Below, in pieces: positions 1-12,556 of a stretch of DNA of 64,000 bases. Below the pieces are notes generated by a model. That model was not told the origin of the DNA. It did no database searches and saw nothing but the letters and a program-made list of their open reading frames with translations. Origin of the DNA: Malaya genurostris. Its lineage: Eukaryota > Arthropoda > Insecta > Diptera > Culicidae. Location: the NCBI RefSeq assembly GCF_030247185.1, contig NC_080571.1, positions 12,617,631 to 12,681,630 of the forward strand, read 5' to 3'. Every line of letters begins with the position of its first letter. The stretch's first letter is position 1. Made by a program: the position numbers and the translations under genes.

Positions 1-12
1 GAAAAATTGACA

Positions 13-391
13 TGCGAATACAATTATGTAATGAAAACCGCGAAAAAGACACCGAAGAGACGCGACTCGAACCCGTAGCTAGCTCCAATATGGGTAAATC
101 GTTTTGCCAATTGAATTATCCTGTATGGGAAATACTCGAAAAAACAGCCTAATTGAACAAAACAACCGAGCATGTTCAGCTGTGCTCGGGCGCCACGGCG
201 TTCATTTGTAGTCATTTCTCCAATTCCGCCAGTTGTTTTCAGCCTTCAATTAGTCTGTTTTTGAGCATGTTTCACATGCAGGGTAGCTTAATTGGCAAAA
301 CGATTTCCTCTGATAGGAGCAAGCTACGGGTTCGAGTCTCGTCTCTCCGGTAGCGTTTTCGCGGTTTTCATCACGCAGTTGTATTTGCATA
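13..391. mobile_element. Fold-back element with two inverted tRNA-like arms (locus 1)
   Basis: The left arm (about 13-122, minus sense) and right arm (about 279-391, plus sense) are inverted copies of a tRNA-derived unit. Each contains a box-A-like stretch (TAGCTTAATTGG) and a box-B-like GGGTTCGAGTC with a pairable T-arm, then a shared outward tail including GCGGTTTTCAT. The acceptor ends do not pair, so this is tRNA-derived and not a functional tRNA gene. The about 155-bp spacer resembles the spacer of a second locus at 51443-51662, which suggests that the two arms and the spacer moved as one unit. Confidence 0.55.
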
Positions 392-803
392 TCATTATCA
401 TTAATTCTACTTTCCTCGTTAGATACTGATCAAATGTAAAACTAGTTCAATACGGTTGTACGTCTTGACAAGACTAAACAAATCGTTAAATGCAAATAAT
501 TATCGAATGATTTATTTCTAAAATCTCAATTTTTATTTACCTATTTCAGGAGCTTATATTTTTGATAATGGTTTTTAATTTAGTGTGTATTTTCGTTTTG
601 GTTGAGACATTTTCCTTATTTTTAATCATCAAAATTTCGCTAAATTGTGAATAATAATGATTAATGAAAAATTTGTTGTTTGCATGCACTTACATTCACA
701 TTTGTTACGTGTTGTCGCTGTTCTTTCTGACGTTTTGAACTGTCACAAATCGAAATTCGATGCGTTAATGACTCAAAATTCTGTATTATTTTCTAGTGTG
801 AGA
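392..803. other. No gene seen
   Basis: AT-rich sequence with only short chance open frames. I see no repeat or gene that I recognise. Confidence 0.5.
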
Positions 804-925
804 AATACAGTACATTTCAGAGTAAAAATACAGTACAAATGAAAATACAGTACATTTGAGGGTAAAAAAACAGTACGCAGTATTTTTGGGGTCGAAAATA
901 CAGTACAATACTGTAAAATACAGTA
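804..925. repeat. Degenerate ATACAGTAC motif array
   Basis: The motif AATACAGTAC recurs about seven times in roughly 120 bp, with irregular spacers of 5-25 bp. The spacing is too uneven for a simple satellite. Confidence 0.7.
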
Positions 926-1005
926 CAGATACGAGCATTAAACATGACACACAAACTCTTCTAGTACGCACTCTAAATTACGATTTAAATGTTTGTTGCA
1001 TCCGA

Positions 1006-1281
1006 AAATATTTTAAGTGACGGTGTACAATATTGAACACACTTTACCCTATAATTCCGGAACCGGAAGTCGGATCCGGATGAAATTCAGGAAATCCGTA
1101 TGGTACCCGAAGACCTTTCATTTGAATCTAAGTTTGTCAAAATCGGTACAGCCATCTCCGAGAAAACCTTGTGAGATTGTTTGACACACACACAGACATT
1201 GCTCAGCTAGATGAACTGAGTCGGTTCACTAGTCGGGTTTTCAAGTGATTGCATAACCTTTCTATATGGGAAAGGCAAAAC
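1006..1281 (+). repeat. Dispersed mosquito-type repeat, plus copy
   Basis: The segment runs from GGAACCGGAAGTCGGATCC through a CTGAGTCGG block and ends with CTTTCTATATGGGAAAGGCA. The terminal GAAAGGCAAAA block recurs at 1463-1640 (inverted), 22000-22110 and 23870-23980. I recall blocks of this type as very abundant in culicine mosquitoes, but could not search for it. Class (SINE or MITE) is unresolved. Confidence 0.55.
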
Positions 1282-1462
1282 GTCTCATTAATTATATAAA
1301 TGACATTTCGAGCGTTAAAGGACATATCCCTCTCGCCGCTCAGATAAGTGCTTGCAGGTTTCCTTGTAACTTGGCGTTTTTCGTGGCATAAAATGAAAGA
1401 GATTTGAAAAATTAATTTTATTTTTGAGTTTTCAAAAAATCGGAAGATTTTGTTTTCAGTGT

Positions 1463-1640
1463 ATATTTTTGCCTTTCTCATATAGAAAGGTTATGCAATC
1501 ACTGTGAAACCCGACTTTCGAACTGAGGCCCGGAGGGCCGAGTGTCATGTACCATTCGACTCAGTTCGTCGAGAACGCTTTAAAAATTTATCCAAATTCG
1601 ACTTCCGGCTCCAGAGTAACAGGGTGAGATGTGCGAAAAA
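1463..1640 (-). repeat. Dispersed mosquito-type repeat, inverted copy
   Basis: In reverse complement this reads GGAGCCGGAAGTCG, then CGACGAACTGAGTCGAATGG, then CTTTCTATATGAGAAAGGC. It is an inverted partner of the copy ending at 1281, so the two 3' blocks face each other across about 180 bp. Confidence 0.55.
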
Positions 1641-1668
1641 TTGCAAAAAATTAATACTCAATTCACGC

Positions 1669-1772
1669 TTTCTTTACGTTTCGTCTTAGACGTCTCGTCA
1701 GTGCAGAGCATATCAAATTGAACTGCTTAGTGCGAACTTAACCAGTTCAATTTGAACCGCTGGAAACGTGAA
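1669..1772 (+). repeat. Half of a palindromic (fold-back) MITE
   Basis: The stretch begins TTTACGTTTCGTCTTAGAC and continues through CAGTGCAGAGC and TTCAATTTGAACCGCT. This is the 5' arm of the fold-back family seen complete at 50830-51134. The opposite arm is missing. Confidence 0.6.
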
Positions 1773-3198
1773 AACGGTTATTTGCCCTAAGCAGAAACAT
1801 AGGATAACCCCTAAATAACGCTCAATGTTTTCGCAGATGGCTGTACAGATTTTTAAGAATTTAGATTCAAATGGTAGGTCTTACATATTCGTGTAACATT
1901 ATTGATTTTTATATGGATATAACTTCCGGTTCCGAAATTATATGGTTGCGAAATTACATTTCATTTTTGGAGTGTGTTTCTATTCAAAATGAGGAAAAAT
2001 CGAAAAAATCCCATGAACTGGTCATATAAACCCTATGTTGTGTACGTCATGTTAGCTATTGGCTATAAAAATTGATTTAGGAGATACCGATTATTAGTTC
2101 CAGGTTGAATATATTTCGAATATGTAGGTGGATTGGTCAATGTTCAGCCTCTAACTGACTCCAAAAATAGGCCTGTAATGAAATCGCAAATGTCATATAC
2201 AGGCAACTGAATCCCCTGGTTCTTTTTTCTGAATAATTAACTAAAGATAACTCACCGTTCGTCAGTTATCGGTTCGAATCGTCCAACCACTTGAGATGAC
2301 GCTCACTAATAGAATTAAGAAAATGGATTATCCATTTTTGATGAATTTTTCTTTCATGCAAAGTAACAGACAAGTAGTGATGCAGATAGTTATTAGTTAT
2401 AAAAAGGAGTTTACTGCTGGTTTTCGGTTTCACAGAGTCAAAATATTGAAATTGTTATTTAGGGGTTATGGCAGAGGTGGAAATAAGCCAATTTTGCGCA
2501 CGAAAATGTAAATCAAGATTTCCGATTATGAATAACAAAACCGAGCACCGTGAAATAAAAAATTGGGAAACAAACAAAAAATTGTGATTTTTTTTCAAAT
2601 TGTGGGAACTGTATATGACACAGAGCAGCGGCAGACCTTATGGATACTCTCTTATATTATTGCGCTGAGACAAATTTGTTCTCATTCTCAGAAGTCATTC
2701 TCATGCGCAAGCGAAGAGCTTTAGTTGCTCTCACAAAAACTCGTTCGCGCATTCATGTACCGCGGCAGAAATGAATGAGCAACGCTTCGTACGTTCTCAG
2801 TTCATTTATCCAATAATGAGGTTCGAGTGCTCCAGTCGCATGAGAATGTTCATCGCAACCAGTGCTAATTAACTCTCCGATAAGCCCCCGTTCACAGAAT
2901 AACATTTACATAATTTTATAAGAATAATAAACCCTACACTTTCTGGCAGTTGTGTTATCTGAGATTTGTTGAATTACTTTCCTTGGCGTAGGACACAATT
3001 GTTAATAATTAGGTTTTCAGAAGCGAGGAAAAGTATCTGTAAATCCTGATGTGATCTTACTCAACACCACCTTAAAATATATTTAAAATTGTTTGCGTGG
3101 TCATAGTCATAGAATTAAATATAGTAATCACGTTAGTAATTTTAATGATATTAAACTACTTTTCAAATCTGATAATATCGTTAATTGGAGTATTTTTT
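1773..3198. other. No gene seen
   Basis: AT-rich sequence. A 71-codon frame at 2296-2511 has no recognisable family and may be chance. Around 2640-2860 there are several TTCTCA/TGAGAA words that could form weak hairpins, but no element boundary is visible. Confidence 0.45.
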
Positions 3199-3205
3199 TA
3201 CACTT

Positions 3206-3281
3206 CAACCCCCCGGCGAATGACCATTTATGGTAAATACCGGGGTGAATTAAGATAACAGAACAATAACAATAACAATAA
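3206..3281 (+). mobile_element. 5'-truncated LINE 3' end with target-site duplication
   Basis: The core CCCCGGCGAATGACC...ATACCGGGG can fold into a short GC hairpin and is followed by an (AACAAT)n-type tail. TACACTT flanks both ends (3199-3205 and 3282-3288); beyond it the match is imperfect. The same hairpin tail recurs at 21864-21919 (reverse) and 39510-39570. The parent LINE family is not identified. Confidence 0.55.
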
Positions 3282-3404
3282 TACACTTTAACGAATTTTT
3301 ATAAGCTCAAGATAAAAGTATCTGATTTCTGTACAATTAGATTGAAATGAAAGGTTCATCATTATTATCCAGTATACAAAAATCGTTTAGATCTCATTTA
3401 GTTT

Positions 3405-4674
3405 AATAGAAACACACTTTTTTTTTGCCAAAATTCGTTTTTATTATTCAACATAATAGCCATCAGAGGCGATACAGCGATTATAGCGATCTTCCAACTT
3501 TTCGATACCATTTTTGTAGTACGATTTATCCTTTGCCTCAAAATAGGCCTCAGTTTCAGCGATTACCTCCTCATTGCTTCTAAATTTTTTACCAGCGAGC
3601 ATTCTCTTGAGGTCTGAGAACAGGAAAAAGTCACTGGGGGCCAAATCTGGAGAATACGGTGGATGAGGAAGCAATTCGAAGCCCAATTCGTTCAATTTCA
3701 GCATGGTTTTCATCGACTTGTGACACGGTGCATTGTCTTGATGAAACAAAACTTTTTCCTTCTTCAAATGAAGCCGTTTTTTTTTTTAAATTTCGTCCTT
3801 CAAACGCTCTAATAACGCTATATAATAGTCACTGTTGGTGGTTTTTCCCTTTTCAAGGTAGTCGATGAAAATTATACCATGCGAATCCCAAAATACAGAC
3901 GCCATAACCTTACCGGCCGATTGTTGAGTCTTTCTACGCTTTGGGTTCGGTTCATCGCGTGCAGTCCACTTAGCTGACTGTCGATTGGACTCCGGAGTGA
4001 AGTGATGGAGCCATGTTTCGTCCATTGTTATATATCGACGAAAAGAATCGGTTTTATTTCGATATAACAGCTCCAAACACTGCTCAGAATCATCAATTCG
4101 TTGTTGTTTTTGATCGATTGTGAGCTCACGCGGCACCCATTTTGCGCAAAGCTTTCTCATATCCAAATATTCGTGAATAATATGTCCAACACGTTCCTTT
4201 GATATCTTTAGGGTGTCAGCTATCTCGATCAACTTCACTTTACGGTCATTGAAAATCATTTTGTGGATTTTTTTCACGTTTTCATCGGTAACAGCCTCTT
4301 TTGGACGTCCACTGCGTTCATCGTCTTCGGTGCTCATATGACCAGTACGAAATTTTGCAAACCACTTACGAATTGTTGCTTCGCCCGGTGCAGAGCCTGG
4401 ATAACACTCATCAAGCCATTTTTTGGTATCGGCGGCACTTTTTTTCATCAAAAAGTAGTGTTTCATCAACACACGAAATTCCTTTTTTTCCATTTTTTTC
4501 ACAATAACAAAAGTAGCTTCACTCAAAATGCAATATCTCACAAACTAATAATCAGACAGCTGTCAAATTTATACACGTATCTTTTGAAGGTTGGTACTAA
4601 CTGAAAATGGTATGGATTTAATTCTAGTGGCGCCCTCTCATAGAAACGATATGAACTTTTCAGCCGATCTGTTA
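3405..4674 (-). mobile_element. Irritans-type mariner transposon, copy 1
   Basis: The 5' terminal inverted repeat (high-coordinate end) is present: its reverse complement starts TAACAGATCGGCTGAAAAGT. At the low-coordinate end similarity to copy 2 stops just outside AATAGAAACACAC (about 3404), so the 3' inverted repeat is lost. No TA duplication is visible at 4675-4676 (CA instead). The full counterpart is at 48361-49657. Confidence 0.88.
3444..4493 (-). pseudogene. Mariner DD34D transposase with one premature stop
   Basis: This encodes a cut-and-paste transposase of the mariner irritans subfamily, which would act in the nucleus on the element ends. I chose the start at MEKKEF (4493); an in-frame extension runs back to 4541. 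The N-terminal part holds the helix-turn-helix domains, then the WVPREL motif. Catalytic aspartates are visible in TMDETWLHH, HQDNAPCH and PDLAPSD, with 34 residues between the second and third (DD34D). Reading is stopped at 3786-3788, where a poly-A run has expanded and the serine codon TCA of copy 2 is TAA. The frame resumes without a shift and runs to 3444. All three aspartates are retained, so this is a recently dead gene about 350 codons long. Confidence 0.9.
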
Positions 4675-6598
4675 CAGTTGTGGGTTGCAAGTGCGTTTAA
4701 TCAATACAACTTATGAGTCCCGCTGCCGAGGGAATCACGTAGAAAGTTTCCATGCAAAAATCAACAAATTTGCTCTGAAAGTACCGGCTAAGATTTTATC
4801 CGGTAATATCGTTTATAGCTATTTGCGCGATTCTTGTACTAAAAATGGCTTTAAACGTGTTTTGCTTTGGAAAGTGTACGTCCGGTTTTAGCACACCAAA
4901 TATTAATTCGGTTTTCGTATTCAAAACTACATGAAAGGGGTTTCAACGTTAAGTTGAACTTATCAGCTGTTCATATAATCTGCTATGTTTCAAACAGTAA
5001 CACACACTGAGATTTTTTGATAAAAAGCTTTGAAAGTTAATGTTTCATTCATGTCTATTTCTGTTCACCTGAATATTTTTTTTAGATTCAAAACAATGTT
5101 ATTATGAATTGAATTTCATTCGGATCCAATTTCCGATTCTTAAATTCCAGAATTATGAAGCTTTTAACCTCATGGTTGTTCATCTCTCCGTATCAGAAAA
5201 ACTCCACAAAAAAATGAAACTGGCATATAAATGAACACTAAAAGGTTCAAAACTTCAAATCTTCAAAACTGTTCTCACACATACACGTTACCTTCAACGT
5301 CGAATGGATAAACAGAATCAGGAATACATTTTAAAAATATGGCGAGTTTTAATTTTATTGTCATTTGAAAGAACGTTCTGCTGAGAACCTACGAATAGTT
5401 TAGGCATCATTTTTTTTTAAATCTTGCATCTAATTAGAAAACGATACCCATATGTTAAAGATCCTACAGTTGAATTCTTGAACTATACAGGTAGTGGAAC
5501 TGTTAACTTCAAAGATACTTTTGAATTAGGGCTGGAAAAATCAAAATAAAAAAATCATCGAATCATAATCACTAGTAAAGATGACCGCTTGTGATCTTTC
5601 CCACAAAAGATCACTACTTATCTAATCCATTAAAGATCAGTTGATCAAAATCAACACTGATCTTCCGTCACACCAAATCGATAGTGATTTTGAATTACTA
5701 TTATCACTGATTCTTGTAAGATCAAATCACTGGACGATTCGATCAATTTTTGATACGGAATATTTACAGGAGCAGGTACATCAATGATTTTCGACAATTC
5801 ATATGCATGAGGGTAATTTCGTATATGTGGTGGGTAACAGAGACGTCAATAAAACGCGATTTGACATGAATTTGACTTATAGAAGGTACAGGAGCGCAGC
5901 ATTTGGCGCAGCGTTTGAATTGGCGTAGCAAAATCCTGCACTCCTGTTATTTCTGTGTATGATGTTCAAGCTTTATAGGGTACAATTAATCAGCTTAATA
6001 GCACGTTTTGTGATTGAACATGTTTTCCTTATCATTATGGTTATTATTCATCGTGGTATGCACGTTTTTATTATTAGCTGTTTTCATTGATGATATTAGC
6101 TCAACATGACGGTATTACTGAATAAATTTCAAATACTTTACAATGCATGGAATTTCGATGCGACCGACGAAATAAGCTCACCCGACAAGCCAAAAATTAA
6201 TGATATCGGATAATGCATATCCGAGAAAACTGAGCGGTAATCAGTTTTGACGTCACTTATACAATTATATTACCGGAACCGTAATTGACAGCCCATTAAA
6301 GTTCGAACCTGTTCAATGAGAACAGAGCAGCATTAAAACGAGCCTAATTTTGTTGAAATGTTGATTCCGAATCAAACAGTGATACTAATAACGATGAAGA
6401 CATTTTTAAACCCTAAGTAAAACCCAAATTTATCTTATCAAATTCATTCGTTTCAAAATTCATTATAATATCTGCAATAAATATGTGATATGCAAATATA
6501 ATACTGACTATTTTCTTTTACTGTTAATCGAAAAAATTGCTCATTTCCACCTCTGAGTACCGGTTTTGGGTAGAGAGCACATAATTGCATCTTATTTT
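4675..6598. other. No gene seen; GATC-rich patch
   Basis: AT-rich sequence. At about 5560-5760 the words AAGATCA/TGATCTT recur several times on both strands, suggesting a decayed palindromic element, but I cannot place ends. A short frame at 4685-4891 has no recognisable homology. Confidence 0.4.
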
Positions 6599-6869
6599 TT
6601 CGTTTCGACTTCGGTTCATCAGTGTATTATCAGTTTATGTTGAACCACTAACGCTACCTAATGGTTCAACATAAACCGCTGAGCAGACGTCAATTTTATG
6701 TTTTTATCAAACAATTTTTGCATTGAAGTACAATTTTGTACTGAAGATTGCTCGTGTATTGCAAAAAGCGACAACATTACGTTGGCTTAACGGTTTATGT
6801 TGAACCTTTAGGTGGCGCTAGCAGTTTAACAGTTTAACTGTTAATGCACTAATGAACCGAAGGTGAAAC
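6599..6869. mobile_element. Palindromic (fold-back) MITE, diverged
   Basis: The left end TTCGTTTCGACTTCGGTTCA matches the right end, which in reverse complement reads CGTTTCACCTTCGGTTCATT. Internal blocks GGTTTATGTTGAACC are repeated in both orientations. It is a diverged member of the family best seen at 50830-51134. Confidence 0.65.
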
Positions 6870-9395
6870 GTGAATGAATATATTATGAAATAGATGTTAA
6901 AATTTCAATTTGTCTACGTTACAGGACGAATTACTGATTACGCAATATACTATAGCCAAAATAGAATTTCTAACTATAAGAGCGTATAATTGTCCAGTTC
7001 ATCAGTTTCCACCGAAACGTCTAATAAATTTTCGTCCTTCAGCTGGTGCGTTGGAGAATCTTGTTTCCTTTCTGTTTATCTTGCATAATTTCCCGTAAAC
7101 GATGCGGAAGAGACAGCTAGTACCGGAGAACATTGCATTGCTGAAGTTTTAAATGGGTTAAAGTTAAACTAGCTCCTACTGCTCTAATCAGTAGAAGGAA
7201 AAGAGAAACAAGGGAAGCCATGAGTAAATCACATCAAAATCATCTTCACACCGAAACATCAAATTACTCGATACTCTGTGCAATTCCATTGTCAGCGCCT
7301 ACTGATGTGGAAGTAGGAAAATTGACCATAGAACTATGCAACAAAGACGGACGTTAAGGTAACTTTAGTTTCATTGTACTCCACCGCAAAATTACTTCAC
7401 TTTTGTGTAAAATCTTAGCATCTAGTGAGAATGCAAACAGCCCATCCAGAAAGTTAATTAGGTCATTCAACAAACAGTCCATTACAGCTGCATTGAAGCT
7501 ATTTTCTCCGCAGCAATGTGCAGTAAATTCCTCCGTTGTGCTGTGCTAGCCCACTTGTGAAGTCATGTACGCTCCTCCCGAACAAAGGTCCCGCAGGATT
7601 GTGGCAATAGAACCGGCAAAAATGAACTTATCATTTTCTAACTATATTTCTTTCTTGTTGACTGTGAACTTTGCACAACAGAACTGAGCATGACCGTAGG
7701 TAGAGACCGTGGTTTTCGCTCGCACCTGCACCAGTGAAGTAGCATCCCGCAAAACCCTCGGGACTATTTTTGTTCCTACGGGGCCGGACCGCAAGAGGAA
7801 TCCCAGGAATCAGGCTTTGGTTGGTTACATGCAGTACGAGAGGTTGTAATCAACAACCAACAAAAGCCCCCCCGTCTGGGTAAGAAAGCTTAATCTTCCG
7901 TTCGGCGACTTCCTGACGGTCTTGTTGACCCGCAGCAGTATTATTGCTTTCCTTGTGTTGGACTCATTTCTTCGTTTCTTGGACTGCAGGAGTTCTCAAA
8001 TCCTGGTGAGTCTAATTTCAAAGTTAGCATGCCGTTTCGTTGCTTCCAAACATCCTCGCAACTGTAGTGCAAGGAGGTAGGTGTTGTTTAAAACAATAGT
8101 TCCTAGGATGGAGATTTACTGCTGCCGGCGTCCAGCATTCCTTTGCGGTACAAAAGGCTAGATAAACAGTCCGAAAACGAAAAGCGGTTGTTCAAAAATA
8201 ACTTCATCATGTGAACGAACTCAAGCTTTCCTTCTGTTCCCACAAGCGCCAAAATTTATCGCTTCAAACTACCGTGCCGCAAATCCAATGTGAGATGATA
8301 AGATGATTACATCCCGCAACGAGGAAGATTCCTTAATCACATTTTCGCAATGCCTGCCAGCCTGCCAGGCAGCACAGTGAGCGTGGAACCTTTTCAGCTC
8401 ATGCATCTTATCCTCGCATACCGCTTGAATTGATTTATTTACTCTGATCCATCCGAAAGCCTGTAATTTGCTGTCTGGGCCCGCAGAGCAAAACGGAAGC
8501 GGCGGCCTGTTCATGGATTGTATCTAATTCGATTGCGATATGCGGTTCAGCCTTCCACGCTTCCCGCCGAGGAGTGTCAGATTCGATCGTAATTTATGAC
8601 GCTATCGTTCGACGAATCTGTCAACGCTCTCGCAAACGGTTAACTGCTATCGTACGGACGAATCTCCGGCATCGATCACTGTCAGCTGGTGCAGTTTGAA
8701 ATTGTTCAACTTTGACAAAATCACTACAATTACTGTTGGACAACATTTTCAGACACCGCTAATATGGATCGAGTTTGCGATATCCTCTGTTTGATCGTCC
8801 TGGTTAAGACTATCTTTACATCACTTGGGGGGTTTCTGACAGCGATTGGACACGAGAAAATCCGTTCAGTTGCATTAACATTGAAAACTTCAATCAATAA
8901 AAAGATAGAAGACATGATACAGAATACATATGAAAAAATAAAAATCTGTGAAAACAAGTTCACAGTTTATTTGAAGAGCATAGAATAAAAGTGAAAAAAT
9001 CATGGAGAATGTTTCAACAAGACGAAAGAACAAAAGGACAAATAGACGCAAAAAAAAACTAAATATTAAAAATACATAAAAGAGAGAATCTCAAAACATG
9101 ATTGCCACAGTAACAAAATGCTAGAAGAATACAAAGGATAATATGACAGACCTGAAAATTGTGTAAATCATCCGAAAATGAAACAAGGAAAAAATTGTTG
9201 AAACCAAAGAATTCACCTCTGACTTCTCAAGATCAAAAAAACGTAGAGCATTTAGACAAAATAAAGAAAGAAGTTTATTTATTTTGAACTGAAAAACTAA
9301 GCAAAACCGGAAAACTGATCAAAAAGGTAACATGGAATTAAAAGAAAATAATTATTTTACGCGAAATATGAAATGAGCGAGAAAAATGATATTAA
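6870..9395. other. Mostly unique sequence, GC-richer at about 7100-8720
   Basis: No gene family is recognised. The 7100-8720 part is visibly richer in GC and free of the repeats that fill the window. This fits an intron or intergenic island, or undetected exons. The small frames at 8269-8514 (minus) and 8764-8988 (plus) have no recognisable domain. The sequence after about 8990 becomes A/G-rich. Confidence 0.4.
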
Positions 9396-9398
9396 TCT

Positions 9399-9512
<114 letters not shown>

Positions 9513-9534
9513 GGATGTAAGTTAGTATGTATGT

Positions 9535-10720
9535 AACGCCATAACTTCGGAACTACTGAACGGATTGCCACCAAACTTGGCACAGGTACTTCTTGCATTT
9601 CAGAGATGGTTATTTTTATAGGGAAGGGAGCGTAGCAAGTGTCATAAACAAGGGAGGGTCACGGAAAAATTCATATAACTTGACAAGAATCGATACGTTT
9701 TGAAGACCATAGAAACATTTTGCATACCTTAGATATGACTATACGGGGGGTGGATTTAGCAAGTGCCTTTAAAAAGGGGGGTGTAATGTTTGTAATGGCA
9801 AACCTCCGCAATCACTGAACAGATTGCCACCAAACTTGGCACATGTACTCGTTGCTTTTCAGATATGGTCATAAGCGTATTTTTTGTGGGAGGAGGGAGC
9901 GTAGCAAATGCCAATAACATTGGGGAGTCATGAAAAAATTTATAGAATTTTACGAGAATCGATACTTTTTTAAGACCATAAAGACATTAGGCATACCTTA
10001 GATATGACGATATGGAGGGTGAATGTAACCAGTGCCTTTAATAAGGGGGGGGGGGTGGTAGTGAGGTGTCATATTTGTAACGGCGTAACTCTGAAACTAC
10101 TGAACGGATTGCTATCAAACTTGCCACAGATATTTCTTGCTGGACATTTTCGGGGGGAGAGTGTGTAGCAAGTGTCTTTAACATGGAAGAGGGCAATGAT
10201 CATTTATGTATAATATAAAGAGAATCGATCATTTTTGATGATCATCTATACTTTTCGAAAAACTCAAATATGATCATAAGGATATTTGAGGGGGGTTGAT
10301 ATAATGAGTTCCTCTAAAAAAGAAGGTTTAATGTGAAGTCGATAGAATTTTCAAAAAAAAGATACAGTACAGATATTATTTGTATTTCAGATGATCCTAA
10401 GAGCATTTTCAAGGAGGGAGGGAGGGTGGTTGTGAACTTGGAAACAACTCAATAGATTACCACACCTCACACCTAACTTGGCTCAAGCTATTATTGCTGC
10501 TGATATGTTGCTATAAGGATATTTAAAAGGGGGGTTAGTAAACGATTGCCAACAGGGGGAATTCGAGGTAAAATGTTTCGAATTTTTCAAAAATAGACAT
10601 TTTCCAACAGGCACAGATATTTATAACAACTTAAAGATGATCGATTTAACAACTCATTAAATTATTCCCAAACTTGGCACAGGTACTTTTTGCAATTCAG
10701 AGCTTATATGGATATGTTTT
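9535..10720 (+). repeat. Tandem diverged Helitron sub-units (about 265 bp)
   Basis: The block ACTGAACGGATTGCCACCAA...CTTGGCACAGGTACT recurs near 9555, 9815, 10100, 10450 and 10660. Each is followed by GTAGCAAGTG and a G-run. Units differ by point changes and indels, so this is an old internal amplification. Confidence 0.7.
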
Positions 10721-10982
10721 TATTTTTCTCCACAAGCTTAGATATTCATTGCAAAGGTGATCAAAAGAAGGAAATTTATAGGGGTGTTTATTGTAATTTT
10801 TTTTTTTTATTTGTCGACTAGCAAGAGAGGGGGGTTGGGGGGGGGGGGGGGGTTCTTGGCAGATCTAGACGGCAAGGAGGGGGTTTTGAACACCAATTTT
10901 CATCAGCCATTTTTTGTAAAACTAAGAGGGACTAGAATTTCAAGGTCGTGTTAGACAGTATTGCAATTGTTCATTTTTTTAT

Positions 10983-12030
10983 GAAATTTTTTTTATTCAG
11001 GCCAATTCGCCTACAAGCTTTACGTGGCCGATTGAGCCATGGTTTTATTAGATAAAATAATTTTTTTACCGTTGGATCTCGTTGTCACCGTTTTTCTAGG
11101 GGGAGAGGAACTTCCATTTTTATCTTGCGATGATTGAGGGGCACTTTGTTCGTGGCTCGTCTCGTCCTCCTTTGCCGCATCGGTGGTATCGTTGTTGGCT
11201 TCCGTTTTTTCTTCATTAATTGCAGTTGCTGGTTGGTTTGATGGTGCAACAGGAGTACTGCGCTCACTAGTTTCCGTTGTTGGGCGGATGTCCTTGTTTT
11301 TGTTTGAAGATGTCCTTTTTGCAGTTTCAGTGCAAGGTTTGCCGTAGTGTGCAGGTTGTTCACAAAACTGACATGTAACCAGTTGATTTTCATACGTAAT
11401 CAGCGTTTCACACGGATGTATCCCGTCTTGATCACAAATTATGTAAGATGGAATTGCTTTACGTAGTTGCATACGTACCACTCGCACGCCATTCCGGATA
11501 CCCGGAAAAAAATTCCACCATACTTCCCTTTCGATGGAAAGAGCTTCACTGTACTGCGACATACTTTTCCGAACAAATTGATCGCTGGTCTGCGGGGAAG
11601 GTCATGCACGCGTACTTCTATGGCATTGTCCACCAAGTACACAAGAATTTTATATTTAACATTGTCATGATCAACACTGTGCACTCCGTTATTAACCGAA
11701 GCAAATGCAATTGCATCTCTTTCACGTTTAAACATAATGTAGACACAGTTATACGCCTTGTTGAATTGAATCTCACTTACATTATTAGCGTCTAGATGCA
11801 TTCGTTTCTTAAGTAAGATTTCAATTTCATTTGCTGCTGGTCTAACTTTGCAACGCTTGAAATCAATACAAATTGAATTTGGTCTTGTAGGCCAAGTTTC
11901 AGGCTTTGTTAAATCGTATTTGACCATTCCGTACACTCTATTGTTCACTACACTGTATTGTCTTTATTTCTATCGTCTCGACCGTAAGCAATTTTTGACT
12001 GTGTCGGATGAGATGCAAGCACGAACTGGA
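10983..12030 (-). mobile_element. ORF1-only retroposon, copy 1
   Basis: Read on the minus strand, it starts TCCAGTTCGTG, the same first bases as the TSD-flanked copy at 51808. It ends GGCCTGAATAAA followed by A-rich sequence. The flanks AATTGTTCATTT (about 10973) and AATTGTTAATTT (about 12032) look like a 12-bp target-site duplication with one change. It lies inside the Helitron. Confidence 0.65.
11020..11927 (-). pseudogene. LINE ORF1 (gag-like) protein with CCHC zinc knuckle, frameshifted (copy 1)
   Basis: This is an RNA-binding ORF1/gag-like protein of non-LTR retroelements. The N-terminal part (from the ATG at 11927) carries the TKPETWPTRPNS region. The second half shows the conserved GVRVVRMQLRKAIPSY block and a zinc knuckle CQFCEQPAHYGKPC (C-x2-C-x4-H-x4-C), followed by a low-complexity Ser/Thr/Glu tail. 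Compared with the copy at 51911, one C is missing near 11605 (CTTCCCCGC against CTTCCCCCGC). The protein is therefore split into two overlapping frames (to 11439 and from about 11562). No reverse transcriptase follows. Which LINE clade it comes from is uncertain. Confidence 0.72.
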
Positions 12031-12556
12031 GAATTGTTAATTTGTATGCAACGCAAAATGTATGAAAGGTGTGTATCGATAATTTTTGACGAGCTCAGAT
12101 ACTTTCTACACTACTCAGAGGTGATTATAAGAATACTCATGGAGGAGAGCTGTAGTAAGTTCACTAAAAAGGGAAGCTCGGTATAAAATTTATTAGACGA
12201 GAAACGATGCTTCTTGACAAATACAGATACTATTTTATATCAAAGGAGATTATTATGTTATTTCAGGAGATAGGGAGTGTAGCAAGTGGCCCAAACATGC
12301 GAAATGTAAGGTAAAATTGATCGGATTTCACGAAAAACATTAAACTGACCCGATTTGACGAGAATGTTGTCAAATTGCTGAGATCTGAGATGGGACTTTG
12401 CCCGTGCGCAATCTGAAAATGTACGGTGTATTGTTCAAACGGGTTGCCGGATTTAGCTACATTCAGAGTATTTCGATGGCCAGGACAATTTTTAGAATCG
12501 TTTTGCGGCCTTGCCTTCACGAAACATTTCCGAGCAACGCTGGGTAATTCAGCTAG

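Noticed and set aside
281..355. Functional tRNA gene
   Set aside because: Box-A and box-B-like motifs and a T-arm are visible, but the acceptor stem does not pair and the copies are inverted pairs in a repeated element.
11448..12186. Plus-strand ORFs opposite the ORF1 gene (also 16009-16747)
   Set aside because: They are antisense shadows of the gag-like gene, with the same positions in each copy.
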